Shown piece by piece: positions 36,323 through 44,840 of a DNA stretch of 64,000 nt (the first letter of the stretch is position 1; each line of letters starts with the position of its first letter). The DNA comes from Hymenobacter rubidus (GTDB taxonomy: Bacteria; Bacteroidota; Bacteroidia; Cytophagales; Hymenobacteraceae), in NCBI RefSeq assembly GCF_016734815.1, contig NZ_JAERQF010000006.1, forward strand, positions 1 through 64,000. The letters are read 5' to 3'. Under the pieces are notes generated by a model, which saw only the letters and a program-made list of their open reading frames with translations, had not been told where the DNA came from and made no database searches. The translations under genes and the position numbers were made by a program.

Positions 36323-37264
36323 ATGAAACTCCCCGCCCTCCTCACGCTCTTTGCCCTGGCTACAGGCGCCACCCATGCCCAAACCGCTCTAAAACCCAGC
36401 GAAGCCTTCGTCTTCTGCTACTTCAAAAACAACGGCCAGGACGGCCTGCACCTCGCCAGCAGCCGCGACGGCTACACCTGGACCGCCCTGAAACGCGACA
36501 GCACCTTCCTGCGGCCCACCGTGAGCAAGGACCGCCTGATGCGCGACCCCTGCATCCTGCACGGCGCCGACGGCCTGTTTCACATGGTCTGGACGGTGAG
36601 CTGGCAGGACAAGGGCATCGGCTACGCCAGCTCCAAAGACCTGATTCACTGGAGCGAGCAGCGCTTTCTGCCCGTGATGGCGCAGGAGCCCGGCACCCGC
36701 AACACCTGGGCCCCGGAAATCACCTACGACCCCGCCACCAAAACCTACCTCATCTACTGGGCCAGCACGATTACGGGCAAATTCCCCGAAACCCAAAGCC
36801 AGGAGGAAAACGGCTACAACCACCGCATCTACGCCACCAGCACGCAGGATTTCAAGACCTTCACGCCCACCAAACTCCTCTACGAGCCCGGCTTCAACGT
36901 CATCGACGCGAGCATTCAGGCCGACGGCCAGCGCTACGTCATGTTCCTGAAGGACGAAACCCGCGAGCCCGTGCAGAAAAACCTGCGCGTCGCCTTCGCC
37001 GACCAGCTGGCCGGTCCCTACGGCAAACCCTCGGCGCCCATCACCGGCAATTACTGGGCAGAAGGGCCCACCGCCGTGAAGCTGGGCGCGGAGTGGCTGG
37101 TGTATTTCGACAAGTACCGCGAGCACAAGTACGGCGCCGTAAAATCCACTGATTTGACGCACTGGACCGATATTTCCGACCGGATAACGCTGCCCGCCGG
37201 CCTGCGCCACGGCACCATTTTTCGCGTCTCGGCCAAGGAGCTGAAGCTGCTGGAGCAACAATAG
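36323..37264 (+). CDS. GH43-like beta-propeller glycosidase, secreted
   Basis: The 313-residue protein has a signal peptide (MKLPALLTLFALATGATHAQ). The repeats carry GH43-like features: LHLASSRDGYTWTAL, RDPCILHGADGLFHMVWTVSW (Asp of RDP), NTWAPEITYDPATKTYLIYWAS, VIDASIQADGQRYVMFLKDE (Asp), and YWAEGPTAVKLGAEWLVYFD (Glu). These could be the catalytic base, the pKa-tuning residue and the acid of the family. Arabinofuranosidase or xylosidase activity is plausible. It is only 6 nt from the next gene, a second propeller of similar design. Confidence 0.8.
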   Translation: MKLPALLTLFALATGATHAQTALKPSEAFVFCYFKNNGQDGLHLASSRDGYTWTALKRDSTFLRPTVSKDRLMRDPCILHGADGLFHMVWTVSWQDKGIGYASSKDLIHWSEQRFLPVMAQEPGTRNTWAPEITYDPATKTYLIYWASTITGKFPETQSQEENGYNHRIYATSTQDFKTFTPTKLLYEPGFNVIDASIQADGQRYVMFLKDETREPVQKNLRVAFADQLAGPYGKPSAPITGNYWAEGPTAVKLGAEWLVYFDKYREHKYGAVKSTDLTHWTDISDRITLPAGLRHGTIFRVSAKELKLLEQQ

Positions 37265-37270
37265 AAGCTG

Positions 37271-38431
37271 ATGAAAAACGTGTTTCATTTTCTCTTTCAG
37301 CGACGATTAAACCTGCCAACTGCCGGCAGCGGCTCTAGTCGTCAGGCCCCCCATTCCTGGGCAAAGGGGCCGCCCCGAAGGGGTCCCGTGAGGTTGGCCA
37401 GCCGCGCCGCATGCGTTGCGTTAGGCCTCGCGCTACTGCTGGCTTTACCCCATCAATCGGCGGCTCAAAAAGCGAAAGCCACAAAAGCCGCCAAGCCCGC
37501 GCCCAAACCCCTTTTCAGCGACCCCATCTACGACGGCGCGGCCGACCCGGCCCTTATCTGGAACAAGCAGGCCAAGAAATGGTGGATGTTCTACACCAAC
37601 CGCCGCGCCACCGACACCACCGCCCACGGCGTGACGTGGGTGCACGGCACCCGCATCGGCATCGCCGAATCCGGTGACGGCGGCACCACCTGGACCTACC
37701 GCGACACGGCCAACATCAACTTCCGCCCCGACCGCGGCTACACGCACTGGGCCCCCGATATTGTGGAAGATAAAGGCCGCTACCACATGTTCCTGACCTA
37801 TGTGCCCGGCACGTTTACCGACTGGAACCACCCGCGCGTCATCATCCAGCTCACCAGCACCGATTTGCGGAACTGGAAATACGTGCAAACCCTGCCGCTC
37901 ATCACCGATAAGGTCATTGATGCCAGCGTTTTGAAGCTGCCCGACGGCACCTGGCGCCTCTGGTACAACAACGAGCGGGACCACAAATCCATCTATTACG
38001 CCGACAGCCCCGACCTGCTGCACTGGACCGACCACGGCCAGGCCCTGAACGAGCGCGGCGAAGGCCCCAAAGTCTTCCGCTGGCACGAGCAGTACTGGAT
38101 GATAATCGACCAATGGAAAGGCATGGCCGTGTACTACTCCACCGACCTGCTGCACTGGACCGCCCAGCCCGAGCGCCTCCTCGAACTCCCCGGCCAGGGC
38201 CAAGACGACCAGGCCATCGGCGGCCACTGCGACGTGGTGGTGAGCAACGGCCGCGCCTACGTGTTCTACTTCACCCACCCCGGCCGCAGCAAAGCCAGCC
38301 CCGCGCCAGCCAATAGCATTGCTGCCAAGCGTAGCGTGATTCAAGTGGCAGAGTTCGAATTCAAAGACGGCCAACTGACCTGTGACCGGGACAAGCCGAC
38401 GTACGTGCAATTGCTGAAGCCGAAAAAATAA
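37271..38431 (+). CDS. GH43-like beta-propeller glycosidase with interrupted signal peptide
   Basis: The 386-residue protein has an unusual leader: MKNVFHFLFQRRLNLPTAGS is followed by a Pro/Arg-rich stretch and only then by the hydrophobic core CVALGLALLLALPHQSAAQ. The extra stretch is encoded by a GC palindrome (37366-37387). Internal starts (GTG in PVRLASRAA) would give a normal leader and remain possible. Propeller blocks are YDGAADPALIWNKQAKKWWMFY, GYTHWAPDIVEDKGRYHMFL, VIDASVLKLPDGTWRLWYNN and GEGPKVFRWHEQYWMI (in part), and fit GH43-like enzymes. Last gene of the plus-strand part of the locus. Confidence 0.75.
   Translation: MKNVFHFLFQRRLNLPTAGSGSSRQAPHSWAKGPPRRGPVRLASRAACVALGLALLLALPHQSAAQKAKATKAAKPAPKPLFSDPIYDGAADPALIWNKQAKKWWMFYTNRRATDTTAHGVTWVHGTRIGIAESGDGGTTWTYRDTANINFRPDRGYTHWAPDIVEDKGRYHMFLTYVPGTFTDWNHPRVIIQLTSTDLRNWKYVQTLPLITDKVIDASVLKLPDGTWRLWYNNERDHKSIYYADSPDLLHWTDHGQALNERGEGPKVFRWHEQYWMIIDQWKGMAVYYSTDLLHWTAQPERLLELPGQGQDDQAIGGHCDVVVSNGRAYVFYFTHPGRSKASPAPANSIAAKRSVIQVAEFEFKDGQLTCDRDKPTYVQLLKPKK
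37366..37387. repeat. Short GC hairpin in the signal-peptide coding region
   Basis: GGGGCCGCCCCGAAGGGGTC at 37366 forms a compact stem around GAA. It lies in frame between the start codon and the signal-peptide core of the second propeller gene. Confidence 0.55.
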
Positions 38432-38438
38432 CGTCTGG

Positions 38439-38545
38439 CGATGTAGAGGCGCAATATTTTGCGTCTCATCGTTGAATGATGACGTGAGAACGGCGCGGTT
38501 CCGGTCGTTCAACGACGAGACGCAAAACATTGCGCCTCTACATCG
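38439..38545. repeat. Palindrome of a separate type (GATGTAGAGGCGCAA)
   Basis: Ends CGATGTAGAGGCGCAATATT and ATTGCGCCTCTACATCG with further pairing of GCGTCTCATCGTTGAA. It lies between the propeller gene and the tetR-type gene and may end transcription. Confidence 0.85.
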
Positions 38546-38578
38546 TTCGAAAACTTTTTTCACACTCGCACAGTTTAA

Positions 38579-38597
38579 ATACCAAACGGTATATTTG
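38579..38597 (+). promoter_or_regulatory. TetR operator overlapping the -7 box of its own gene
   Basis: ATACC-AAAC-GGTAT (38579-38592) is an inverted repeat. It overlaps TATATTTG (38590-38597), a good -7 box 10 nt before the start codon. The same palindrome, with spacer GATT, stands before the transporter gene. Autorepression is therefore likely. Confidence 0.65.
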
Positions 38598-38607
38598 CAC
38601 CGTCATC

Positions 38608-39204
38608 ATGTCCAAAGCCGAGCGCACCCGCCAGTTCATCATCGAGCAAACGGCCCCTGTTTTCAACAAGCAGGGCTACGCCGGCACGTCCCTGAATGAC
38701 CTCACGGCCGCCACCGGCCTCACCAAGGGTGCCATCTACGGCAATTTTGAGAACAAGGAAGAAGTAGCCCTGGCTGCTTTCGACTACAACCTGGGCCTGG
38801 TGCACGAAGGGCTTCGGGCCGGCACCAGCAGCACGGCGCCGGTGCGCGAGCAGCTGCTGGCCATGCCGCGCTTTTACCGCCAGCACTACCCCTCCCTCAA
38901 GCAAAAGGGCGGCTGCCCTATCCTGAACGCCGCCGTGGAATGCGACGACGCCCCGCCCGCCGCCCTGCTCCAACGCGTGCAGGCCAGCCTCGCCAAGTGG
39001 CACCGCAACCTCGTGCGCCTCATCGAAAAAGGCCAGCAAACCGGCGAAATCAAGCCCGCGGCCGATGCCAGCCGCTATGCCAACCTGTTCATCGCCCTCA
39101 CCGAGGGCGGCATTCTGGTCTCGAAAGCCACCGGTGATTCCACGGCCCTCTTCACCGGCCTCGACCACATCGAGCACCTGATTGAAACCGAACTGGTGAG
39201 CTGA
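38608..39204 (+). CDS. TetR/AcrR family transcriptional repressor
   Basis: The start MSKAERTRQFIIEQTAPVF gives 198 residues. The helix-turn-helix fills about 10-55: FNKQGYAGTSLNDLTAATGL followed by TKGAIYGNFENKEEV. The C-terminal ligand-binding part has GCPILNAAVECDD and a helical end. It is followed after 50 nt by a DHA2 exporter gene. Matching operators precede both genes, so it most likely represses itself and the exporter until a drug or metabolite binds. Confidence 0.9.
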   Translation: MSKAERTRQFIIEQTAPVFNKQGYAGTSLNDLTAATGLTKGAIYGNFENKEEVALAAFDYNLGLVHEGLRAGTSSTAPVREQLLAMPRFYRQHYPSLKQKGGCPILNAAVECDDAPPAALLQRVQASLAKWHRNLVRLIEKGQQTGEIKPAADASRYANLFIALTEGGILVSKATGDSTALFTGLDHIEHLIETELVS

Positions 39205-39221
39205 TATTTTTTTACCCAAAA

Positions 39222-39239
39222 TTATACCGATTGGTATAA
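39222..39239 (+). promoter_or_regulatory. TetR operator before the exporter gene
   Basis: TTATACC-GATT-GGTATAA is a perfect 7-bp inverted repeat with a 4-nt spacer, 15 nt before the exporter start. It shares ATACC-N4-GGTAT with the site at 38579. Confidence 0.65.
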
Positions 39240-39254
39240 AATTTTTGTTCTCAA

Positions 39255-40817
39255 ATGAGCCCTCTCCGCCTTTTGCTGCTGTGCAGCACGGTCATTGCCG
39301 CTGCCGTGATGGAGCTGATTGACACCAGCATAGTGAACGTGGCGCTGTCGCACATGAGCGGCAACCTGGGCGCCACGCTGGCCGACACCTCGTGGGTCAT
39401 CACGTCCTACGCCATTGCCAACATCATTATCATTCCGATTACCAGCTTTTTAGCGGCACGTTTTGGGCGGCGGCGCTACTTCATCGGGTCGATAGTTCTA
39501 TTCACCGTGGCCTCGGCGCTGTGCGGCACAGCCGGCAATATCTGGACGCTGGTGGCCTTTCGCTTCGTGCAGGGCCTGGGCGGCGGAGCCTTGCTGTCCA
39601 CCTCGCAGACCATTGTGTTCGAAGCGTTTCCGCCGGCTAAGCGCGGGGTGGCGAGTGCCCTGTTCGGCATCGGCGTATTTACCGGGCCCACCATTGGGCC
39701 CACGCTGGGCGGCTACATTCTGGACGTAAGCACCTGGCACTGGATATTTCTGGTGAATGTGCCCATCGGTATGCTGGTCACCGTTGCGTCCTTTTTTCTG
39801 GTGAAAGAGCCGGCCCTGCAGGTGGCCCGCAACACCTTGCGCATGGATTGGCTGGGCCTGTTTTTCCTGATTGTAGGCGTGGGCGCGCTGCAGGTGGTGC
39901 TGGAGCGCGGCCAGGAGGAAGACTGGTTTCAAACAACTTACATTGTGCAGCTGAGCGTGGCCGCGGCGGTAGGCCTCGTGGCGTTCATCTGGTGGGAACT
40001 GACCACCGAATTTCCCATTGTGAACCTGCGCGTGCTCAAAAGCCGCACGCTGGCCGTGGCCGCCATCCTCACGTTTGTGACGGGCGCGGGGCTGTTTACG
40101 TCGGTGTATCTCACGCCCGTTTTTGCCCAGCGCCTGCTGCATTTCCCGGTGCTCGATACCGGCTTACTGCTATTGCCGGGCGCGGTGCTGGCCATTTTCT
40201 GCCTGATGCTGACGGCGCGGGCTCTGCAAAAAGGCGTGCCTATTCCGGTGGTCGTCACGCTGGGATTTTTGCTGTTTTTCGCCTTCAGCTGGCGCATGGC
40301 TTTGCTGAATGGCACGGCGGGCAAGGGCGATTTTTACCTGCCCCTGATTTTGCGCGGCGCGGGCCTGGCCTTGCTCACGGTGCCGCTCACGGCGCTGGCC
40401 GTATCGGGCCTGGCCCTCAAGGACATTGCGCAGGGCGCAGCCCTCAACAACATGATGCGCCAGCTGGGCGGCTCTTTCGGCATTGCCATCGTCAACACCT
40501 ACCTGGCCACCCAGTTTGCCGTGCACCGGCAGGCGCTCGTGACGCACCTCACCACCGGCGACCTGGGCGTGGCCCAGCGCCTGGCCGCCGGGGCGCAGCT
40601 GGTGGCAGTGCGCCTCGGCCAACCCATGCTGGAAGCGCAGCACCGCGCCTACCAGCTGCTCGATGCGACCGTGAATCAGCAGGCCGGCATTATGAGCTAC
40701 AACGACGCTTTTCTGCTGGTGGGCTGCTTTTTCCTGGCCGCCATGCCGCTGCTGCTTTTGGTGGTGAAGCGGAAAGCTGGTAGCGCGCCGGTACAGGTGA
40801 GTTTGTCGGACCATTAG
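39255..40817 (+). CDS. DHA2 family multidrug MFS exporter (EmrB/QacA type)
   Basis: The 520-residue protein shows about 14 hydrophobic segments. The first helix has MELIDTSIVNVALSHMSGNL (motif D1 of DHA2), motif A is LAARFGRRRYF, and motif C is GIGVFTGPTIGPTLGGYI. The last part has the usual DIAQGAALNNMMRQLGGSFG block. Such proteins export drugs or lipophilic compounds using the proton gradient. EmrB-type members often work with an EmrA adaptor, but none is present here. Controlled by the TetR-type gene just upstream. Confidence 0.92.
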   Translation: MSPLRLLLLCSTVIAAAVMELIDTSIVNVALSHMSGNLGATLADTSWVITSYAIANIIIIPITSFLAARFGRRRYFIGSIVLFTVASALCGTAGNIWTLVAFRFVQGLGGGALLSTSQTIVFEAFPPAKRGVASALFGIGVFTGPTIGPTLGGYILDVSTWHWIFLVNVPIGMLVTVASFFLVKEPALQVARNTLRMDWLGLFFLIVGVGALQVVLERGQEEDWFQTTYIVQLSVAAAVGLVAFIWWELTTEFPIVNLRVLKSRTLAVAAILTFVTGAGLFTSVYLTPVFAQRLLHFPVLDTGLLLLPGAVLAIFCLMLTARALQKGVPIPVVVTLGFLLFFAFSWRMALLNGTAGKGDFYLPLILRGAGLALLTVPLTALAVSGLALKDIAQGAALNNMMRQLGGSFGIAIVNTYLATQFAVHRQALVTHLTTGDLGVAQRLAAGAQLVAVRLGQPMLEAQHRAYQLLDATVNQQAGIMSYNDAFLLVGCFFLAAMPLLLLVVKRKAGSAPVQVSLSDH

Positions 40818-40840
40818 AGCATTTTCGGGGTCGCTGTATA

Positions 40841-40925
40841 GTAGCGCGAACTGTGTAGTTCGCGCCGCCACGCCGTTTGACCTTCTTTAACGGAGCAGGT
40901 ACGCGAACGACAAAGTTCGCGCTAC
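40841..40925. repeat. Family B palindrome (GTAGCGCGAAC type)
   Basis: Ends GTAGCGCGAACTGTGTAGTT and CGAACGACAAAGTTCGCGCT..AC. Each arm also has an internal hairpin (GCGAACTGTGTAGTTCGC). Very similar to 54421-54503. Confidence 0.85.
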
Positions 40926-40999
40926 TACTGCCGCTGCTTCGGACTGTACACTGATACCGAAACCGCTCTAGAAAGGCACGAATGCAACGAAAAGGAACA

Positions 41000-41093
41000 G
41001 TCCTGCTGAGCGCAGTCGAAGCATCTCTACCTCGATAGTAATTCAGTCGATTCAACGAAGCGGTAGAGATGCTTCGACTGCGCTCAGCAGGAC
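41000..41093. repeat. Family A palindrome
   Basis: Arms GTCCTGCTGAGCGCAGTCGA..GCATCTCTACC and reverse complement; loop with TAATTCAGTCGATTCAAC. The loop is like that at 4308-4401. Confidence 0.9.
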
Positions 41094-41154
41094 GGCCACA
41101 CGGACCATCAGAAAACTAAACGGCCCAATTTCTCCACTAAATTCCCCTTCCAAT

Positions 41155-42408
41155 ATGCCTGCGTACAAACGGGTAGTTATCACGGGCGTGGGTGCCCTCA
41201 CGCCCATCGGCAACGACGCGGCCAGCTTCGGGCGGGCGCTGCGGGCGGGCGTGAGCGGCGCCGCGCCCATCACCCACTTCGATGCGTCGAAATTCAAAAC
41301 CCGCTTCGCCTGCGAGCTGAAGGGCTTTGACCCGCTCAACTTCCTTGACCGCCAGGAGGTGCGCAAATACGATGCCTTCACGCAATATGCGCTGGTGGCA
41401 GCCGACGAGGCCATCGGCCACGCGCAACTCGATTTTGCGACGCTGGACCGCAACCGTATCGGCGTTATCTGGGGTTCGGGCGTGGGCGGGCTGGGCACCT
41501 TGCAGGAGCAGATAACCGAGTTTGCCCACGGCGACGGGACGCCGCGCTTCAACCCATTTATGGGCGCGAAGATGATTATCGACATCGCGGCCGGGCTTAT
41601 TTCCATCAAGTACGGGTTGCGGGGGCTGAATTTCGCCACGGTTTCGGCCTGCGCCACGTCCACCACGGCGCTGATTGACGCCTTCAACTACATCCGTTGG
41701 GGCAAGGCCGACGTGCTGATTTCGGGCGGCTCCGAAGCGGCCATCAACGAAACGGGCATTGGCAGCTACAACGCGCTGCGGGCCCTTTCGACCCGCAACG
41801 ACGACCCGGCCACCGCCTCCCGGCCCTTCGATGTAGCCCGCGACGGCTTCGTGGTGGGCGAAGGCGCCGGGGCGCTGATTCTGGAAGAATACGAGCACGC
41901 CCTCCGGCGCGGGGCCCCTATCCTGGCCGAAGTGGTGGGCGGCGGCATGGCGGCCGACGCCTACCACCTCACCGGCACCCACCCCGAGGGCGAGGGCGCC
42001 TACCTGAGCATGCTGGCCGCGCTGGACGATGCCGGCCTGCACGCCGCCCAGATTGACTACCTCAACGCCCACGCCACCTCCACCGGCCTGGGCGATGCCA
42101 GCGAATTGAAGGCCATCGGGCGGGTGTTTGGGCCGGCACCGCAGCTGCACATCAGCGCCACCAAAAGCATGACCGGGCACCTGCTGGGCGCCGCCGGCGC
42201 TGTAGAAGCTATTGCCTGCGTGCAGGCCGTGCAGCACGGTGTGGTGCCGCCCACCATCAACACCACCCAGCCCGACCCGGAAATCGCGGGCCGGCTTCAG
42301 CTCACGCTGGGCCAGCCCGCTTATCGGCCCATTGAGTACGCCATGAGCAATTCCTTCGGCTTCGGCGGCCACACGGCCACGCTGATTGTGAAGAAGTTTT
42401 CCGAGTGA
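41155..42408 (+). CDS. fabF: Beta-ketoacyl-ACP synthase II (FabF type)
   Basis: The 417-residue protein has the complete condensing-enzyme triad: Cys166 in VSACATSTT, His306 in NAHATSTG, and His342 in SMTGHLLGAAGA. The N-terminus RVVITGVGALTPIGND and the C-terminus NSFGFGGHTATLIVKK are classical. It extends acyl-ACP with malonyl-ACP in fatty acid synthesis. No acyl carrier protein or other fab gene is next to it, so it is either a stand-alone FabF or a copy used for a special lipid. The gene stands between two family A palindromes. Confidence 0.93.
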   Translation: MPAYKRVVITGVGALTPIGNDAASFGRALRAGVSGAAPITHFDASKFKTRFACELKGFDPLNFLDRQEVRKYDAFTQYALVAADEAIGHAQLDFATLDRNRIGVIWGSGVGGLGTLQEQITEFAHGDGTPRFNPFMGAKMIIDIAAGLISIKYGLRGLNFATVSACATSTTALIDAFNYIRWGKADVLISGGSEAAINETGIGSYNALRALSTRNDDPATASRPFDVARDGFVVGEGAGALILEEYEHALRRGAPILAEVVGGGMAADAYHLTGTHPEGEGAYLSMLAALDDAGLHAAQIDYLNAHATSTGLGDASELKAIGRVFGPAPQLHISATKSMTGHLLGAAGAVEAIACVQAVQHGVVPPTINTTQPDPEIAGRLQLTLGQPAYRPIEYAMSNSFGFGGHTATLIVKKFSE

Positions 42409-42435
42409 TTTGACGAACAGTCATGCAGAAGAACA

Positions 42436-42540
42436 GTCATGCAGAGCGCAGCGAAGCATCTCGCGTGCTGAAGCAATCCGGTCGTTTTAGCGCCACTAAT
42501 TACTACCCCAAGCTCGATGCTTCGCTGCGCTCTGCATGAC
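42436..42540. repeat. Family A palindrome
   Basis: Arms GTCATGCAGAGCGCAGCGAA..GCATCTCGCGTGCT and GATGCTTCGCTGCGCTCTGC..ATGAC; CAGAGC pairs with GCTCTG. TAATTACT is in the loop. A partial extra copy of GTCATGCAGA lies just before it (42420). Confidence 0.88.
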
Positions 42541-42641
42541 GGACAAACTGTTCAATCGAAACTAACAACCCAACCAAAACGGCTGCGCCGGCAGCCGTCT
42601 GCAAGCCCGGCATTTTTCACCAATTCCAGTTTTTCAACATT

Positions 42642-43379
42642 ATGAACATCACCAACCAAACCGTCCTCGTCACGGGTGGCGGTTCCGGCATCGGCCTGGC
42701 CATTGCCAAAACGCTCGCCGAAAAAGGCAGCCGCGTCATCATCGTGGGCCGCAACGAAGCCAAGCTGCAAGCGGCGGCCAGTCAACTGCCCGGCGTCACG
42801 GCCCTGGCGGCCGATATCAACAGCGAAGCCGATGTGGCCCGCTTGGTGCAGCAAGTGCAAGCCGATTTCAGCGACTTGAGCGTGCTCGTCAACAACGCCG
42901 GCCAGGCCTCGGCCTACGAACTTACCGCTGGGGCCAACGCCTTCGAGAAAGCCAGCGCCGAAATCGCCACCAACTACCTGGCCATGATTCGGCTAACCGA
43001 ACTGTTGCTGCCCACGCTGAGTGCGCAGCCGGAAGCGGCCATCGTCAACGTGTCGTCCATCGTAGCTTATGCGCCGAGCGCCAACATTTCCACGTATTCG
43101 GCCAGCAAGGCGGCCGTGCATTCCTACACGCAGTCGTTGCGCCACACGCTGGCCAAGACCACCTCTATCCGCGTCTTTGAGCTGATGCCACCCCTGGTGG
43201 ACACCGAGTTTTCGTCCGAAATCGGTGGGGCGGCTGGCATCCCACCGCAGCAAGTGGCCGATGAGTTGCTGGCCGGACTGGCGCAGGACGAATACGAAAT
43301 CCGCGTGGGCGACACGGCTGGCTTTTATGAGTTCAGCCGCACTTCGCCAGCCGAGGCATTTGCCACGATGAACGGCTGA
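42642..43379 (+). CDS. SDR family oxidoreductase
   Basis: The 245-residue protein has TGGGSGIG (11-18), NNAG, a serine in NVSSIVAYAP and YSASK, so the classical SDR set is complete. The SLRHTLAKTTSIRVFELMPPLVDT region is like that of DltE-type SDRs. The substrate is unknown. A terminator follows at 43405-43438. Confidence 0.87.
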   Translation: MNITNQTVLVTGGGSGIGLAIAKTLAEKGSRVIIVGRNEAKLQAAASQLPGVTALAADINSEADVARLVQQVQADFSDLSVLVNNAGQASAYELTAGANAFEKASAEIATNYLAMIRLTELLLPTLSAQPEAAIVNVSSIVAYAPSANISTYSASKAAVHSYTQSLRHTLAKTTSIRVFELMPPLVDTEFSSEIGGAAGIPPQQVADELLAGLAQDEYEIRVGDTAGFYEFSRTSPAEAFATMNG

Positions 43380-43404
43380 TTTTCCGTTGTTGATTACAGC
43401 TTCT

Positions 43405-43438
43405 GCAGCTCGAATTCCGGTTCGGGCTGCATTTTTTC
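43405..43438 (+). terminator. Rho-independent terminator after the SDR gene
   Basis: GCAGCTCGAA..TTCGGGCTGC forms a 10-bp stem (one G-U pair) with a 6-nt loop, followed by ATTTTTTC. Confidence 0.7.
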
Positions 43439-43466
43439 TATTCGGCCAGGCCCCCCGTTGATTGGC

Positions 43467-44768
43467 CTAACGCTGGGCGCCCGGGTCGGCATTGAAACGG
43501 TAGCTGAGCATTGCGCTCAGGCTCCAGGGGGTATAGGCGTAAGTCGTTTGAAGGAAACCACTTGGCGCACGGTATGCCAGCGCAAAGGTATCATCCTGGT
43601 AGATGCGGCCCAGCAAGGTGAAGGCGAAACGCTGACGGCTCAGGCCGGCTTCCAGGTAGGGCAGGCCGGTGCTGTGAAACTCATAAATAAAGCCGGCCTG
43701 GTCGGCGCCGAGGCTTAGGGCGCTGAAACCGTCCCAGAAAGAGTTGAACTCGTAGCCCACGCCTGCCAGCAAGCGCACCTGAGAACCAACCGGCAAAAAG
43801 CCCCGCAGGCCCACTTGCATCGCGACCAAGGTGCCGTGCCATTCGTAGGTGCCGGTCAGGTTGTTGGCGGCAATGGCCACCGGCTGGCGCTGCCCAAACC
43901 GGGAAACCATTACCGCCGAGTGCAGCGCCAGCCGCCGCCGGCCATTCACGACGTCGGCGTAGAGGCCAAGCTGGGGATGAAACTGCGCATCGGGGTTGGC
44001 GTTGTCGAGCACGGCGTTGGTTTGGCCCTGGCCATCAAAACGCAGGGAATTGAACCGTAAGCCAGCCAGCACGCCCAGTTGCACGGCGACGGGAGGCTGC
44101 GGCGCCTTGCCCCGGACGGCAATTTCCCGTCCGGCTTGCCGGGCCTCCGAACAATGCAGGTTATAAGCCTGCACGAGGCCGGTGAGGGATTGGGCAGTGA
44201 AATCGGTTTTAGCAAGCCGATGGGTCACGGCTTCGCAATCACCGAAATAGCGCAGCAGCTGGCTCTTGAAATCGTTGCCGTCGGCGATGCGGGTGGCGCC
44301 GTCTTTGTTCACCAGGTAGTTGCGGGCGGCCAGCTCAAGGTAAGGCTGGCCGGCACGCTGCACGAAGAAATGCCTGGTGCCGTTGAGGGTGAGGCTCCGC
44401 AGCGATGCCGGGCCAAGGAGCAGCACATCGGCGAGAACCGATTCGGGCTGCTGCCGGCGCACCACGCTGTAGGACAGGAGGTCGACCTTCGTTTCAGCGG
44501 CCCGGTCGAGGGGCAGGGTTTCGCGCCGAAGTAGCCGGCCCGAAGTCAGGTACAGGCTTTCAATAAACTCGCCGGAGTAGGTGGCCAACGGCGCGGCAGC
44601 CGTGGTCCGGAACCTAACGGTGACGGGAGGTTCTTCCCAAAAATCATTCTCAACCTCGCCGCGCAACGTATCGCCGCGTTGCAGCACCAAATAACCAGGC
44701 TCAAAAGACTGACAATGTGCGTCCTGAACACAAAGCGCCAGGAGGGACGCAAGGAGCGTTTTCCGCAT
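43467..44768 (-). CDS. Putative outer-membrane beta-barrel protein
   Basis: The 433-residue protein has a signal peptide (MRKTLLASLLALCVQDAHCQ). The first part (about 20-220) includes YLVLQRGDTLRGEVENDFWE, FIESLYLTSGRLLRR and HFFVQRAGQPYLELAARNYL. The second part (about 240-433) has alternating beta-strands with glycine, GLRFNSLRFDGQ, LGLYADVVNGRRRLALHSAV, and ends LSAMLSYRF, typical of a barrel. Proteins of this design are common in Hymenobacter-like genomes with no known function. It may be translated with GH2 at 44841, 72 nt upstream on the same strand, or have its own promoter. Confidence 0.65.
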   Translation of the reverse strand: MRKTLLASLLALCVQDAHCQSFEPGYLVLQRGDTLRGEVENDFWEEPPVTVRFRTTAAAPLATYSGEFIESLYLTSGRLLRRETLPLDRAAETKVDLLSYSVVRRQQPESVLADVLLLGPASLRSLTLNGTRHFFVQRAGQPYLELAARNYLVNKDGATRIADGNDFKSQLLRYFGDCEAVTHRLAKTDFTAQSLTGLVQAYNLHCSEARQAGREIAVRGKAPQPPVAVQLGVLAGLRFNSLRFDGQGQTNAVLDNANPDAQFHPQLGLYADVVNGRRRLALHSAVMVSRFGQRQPVAIAANNLTGTYEWHGTLVAMQVGLRGFLPVGSQVRLLAGVGYEFNSFWDGFSALSLGADQAGFIYEFHSTGLPYLEAGLSRQRFAFTLLGRIYQDDTFALAYRAPSGFLQTTYAYTPWSLSAMLSYRFNADPGAQR

Positions 44769-44840
44769 AGTTTGGAGAAGGCAAGTGGAAAAGTGAAGGC
44801 ACGGCGAAGGTAGCTGCCTGCACTATTTTCCGGTACTTGG

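Larger units (their letters stand above)
40818..41154. other. 337-bp gap with two palindromes
   Basis: It holds a family B palindrome (40841-40925), a short spacer, and a family A palindrome (41000-41093). The last 60 bp form the leader of the FabF gene. No gene was seen. Confidence 0.7.
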
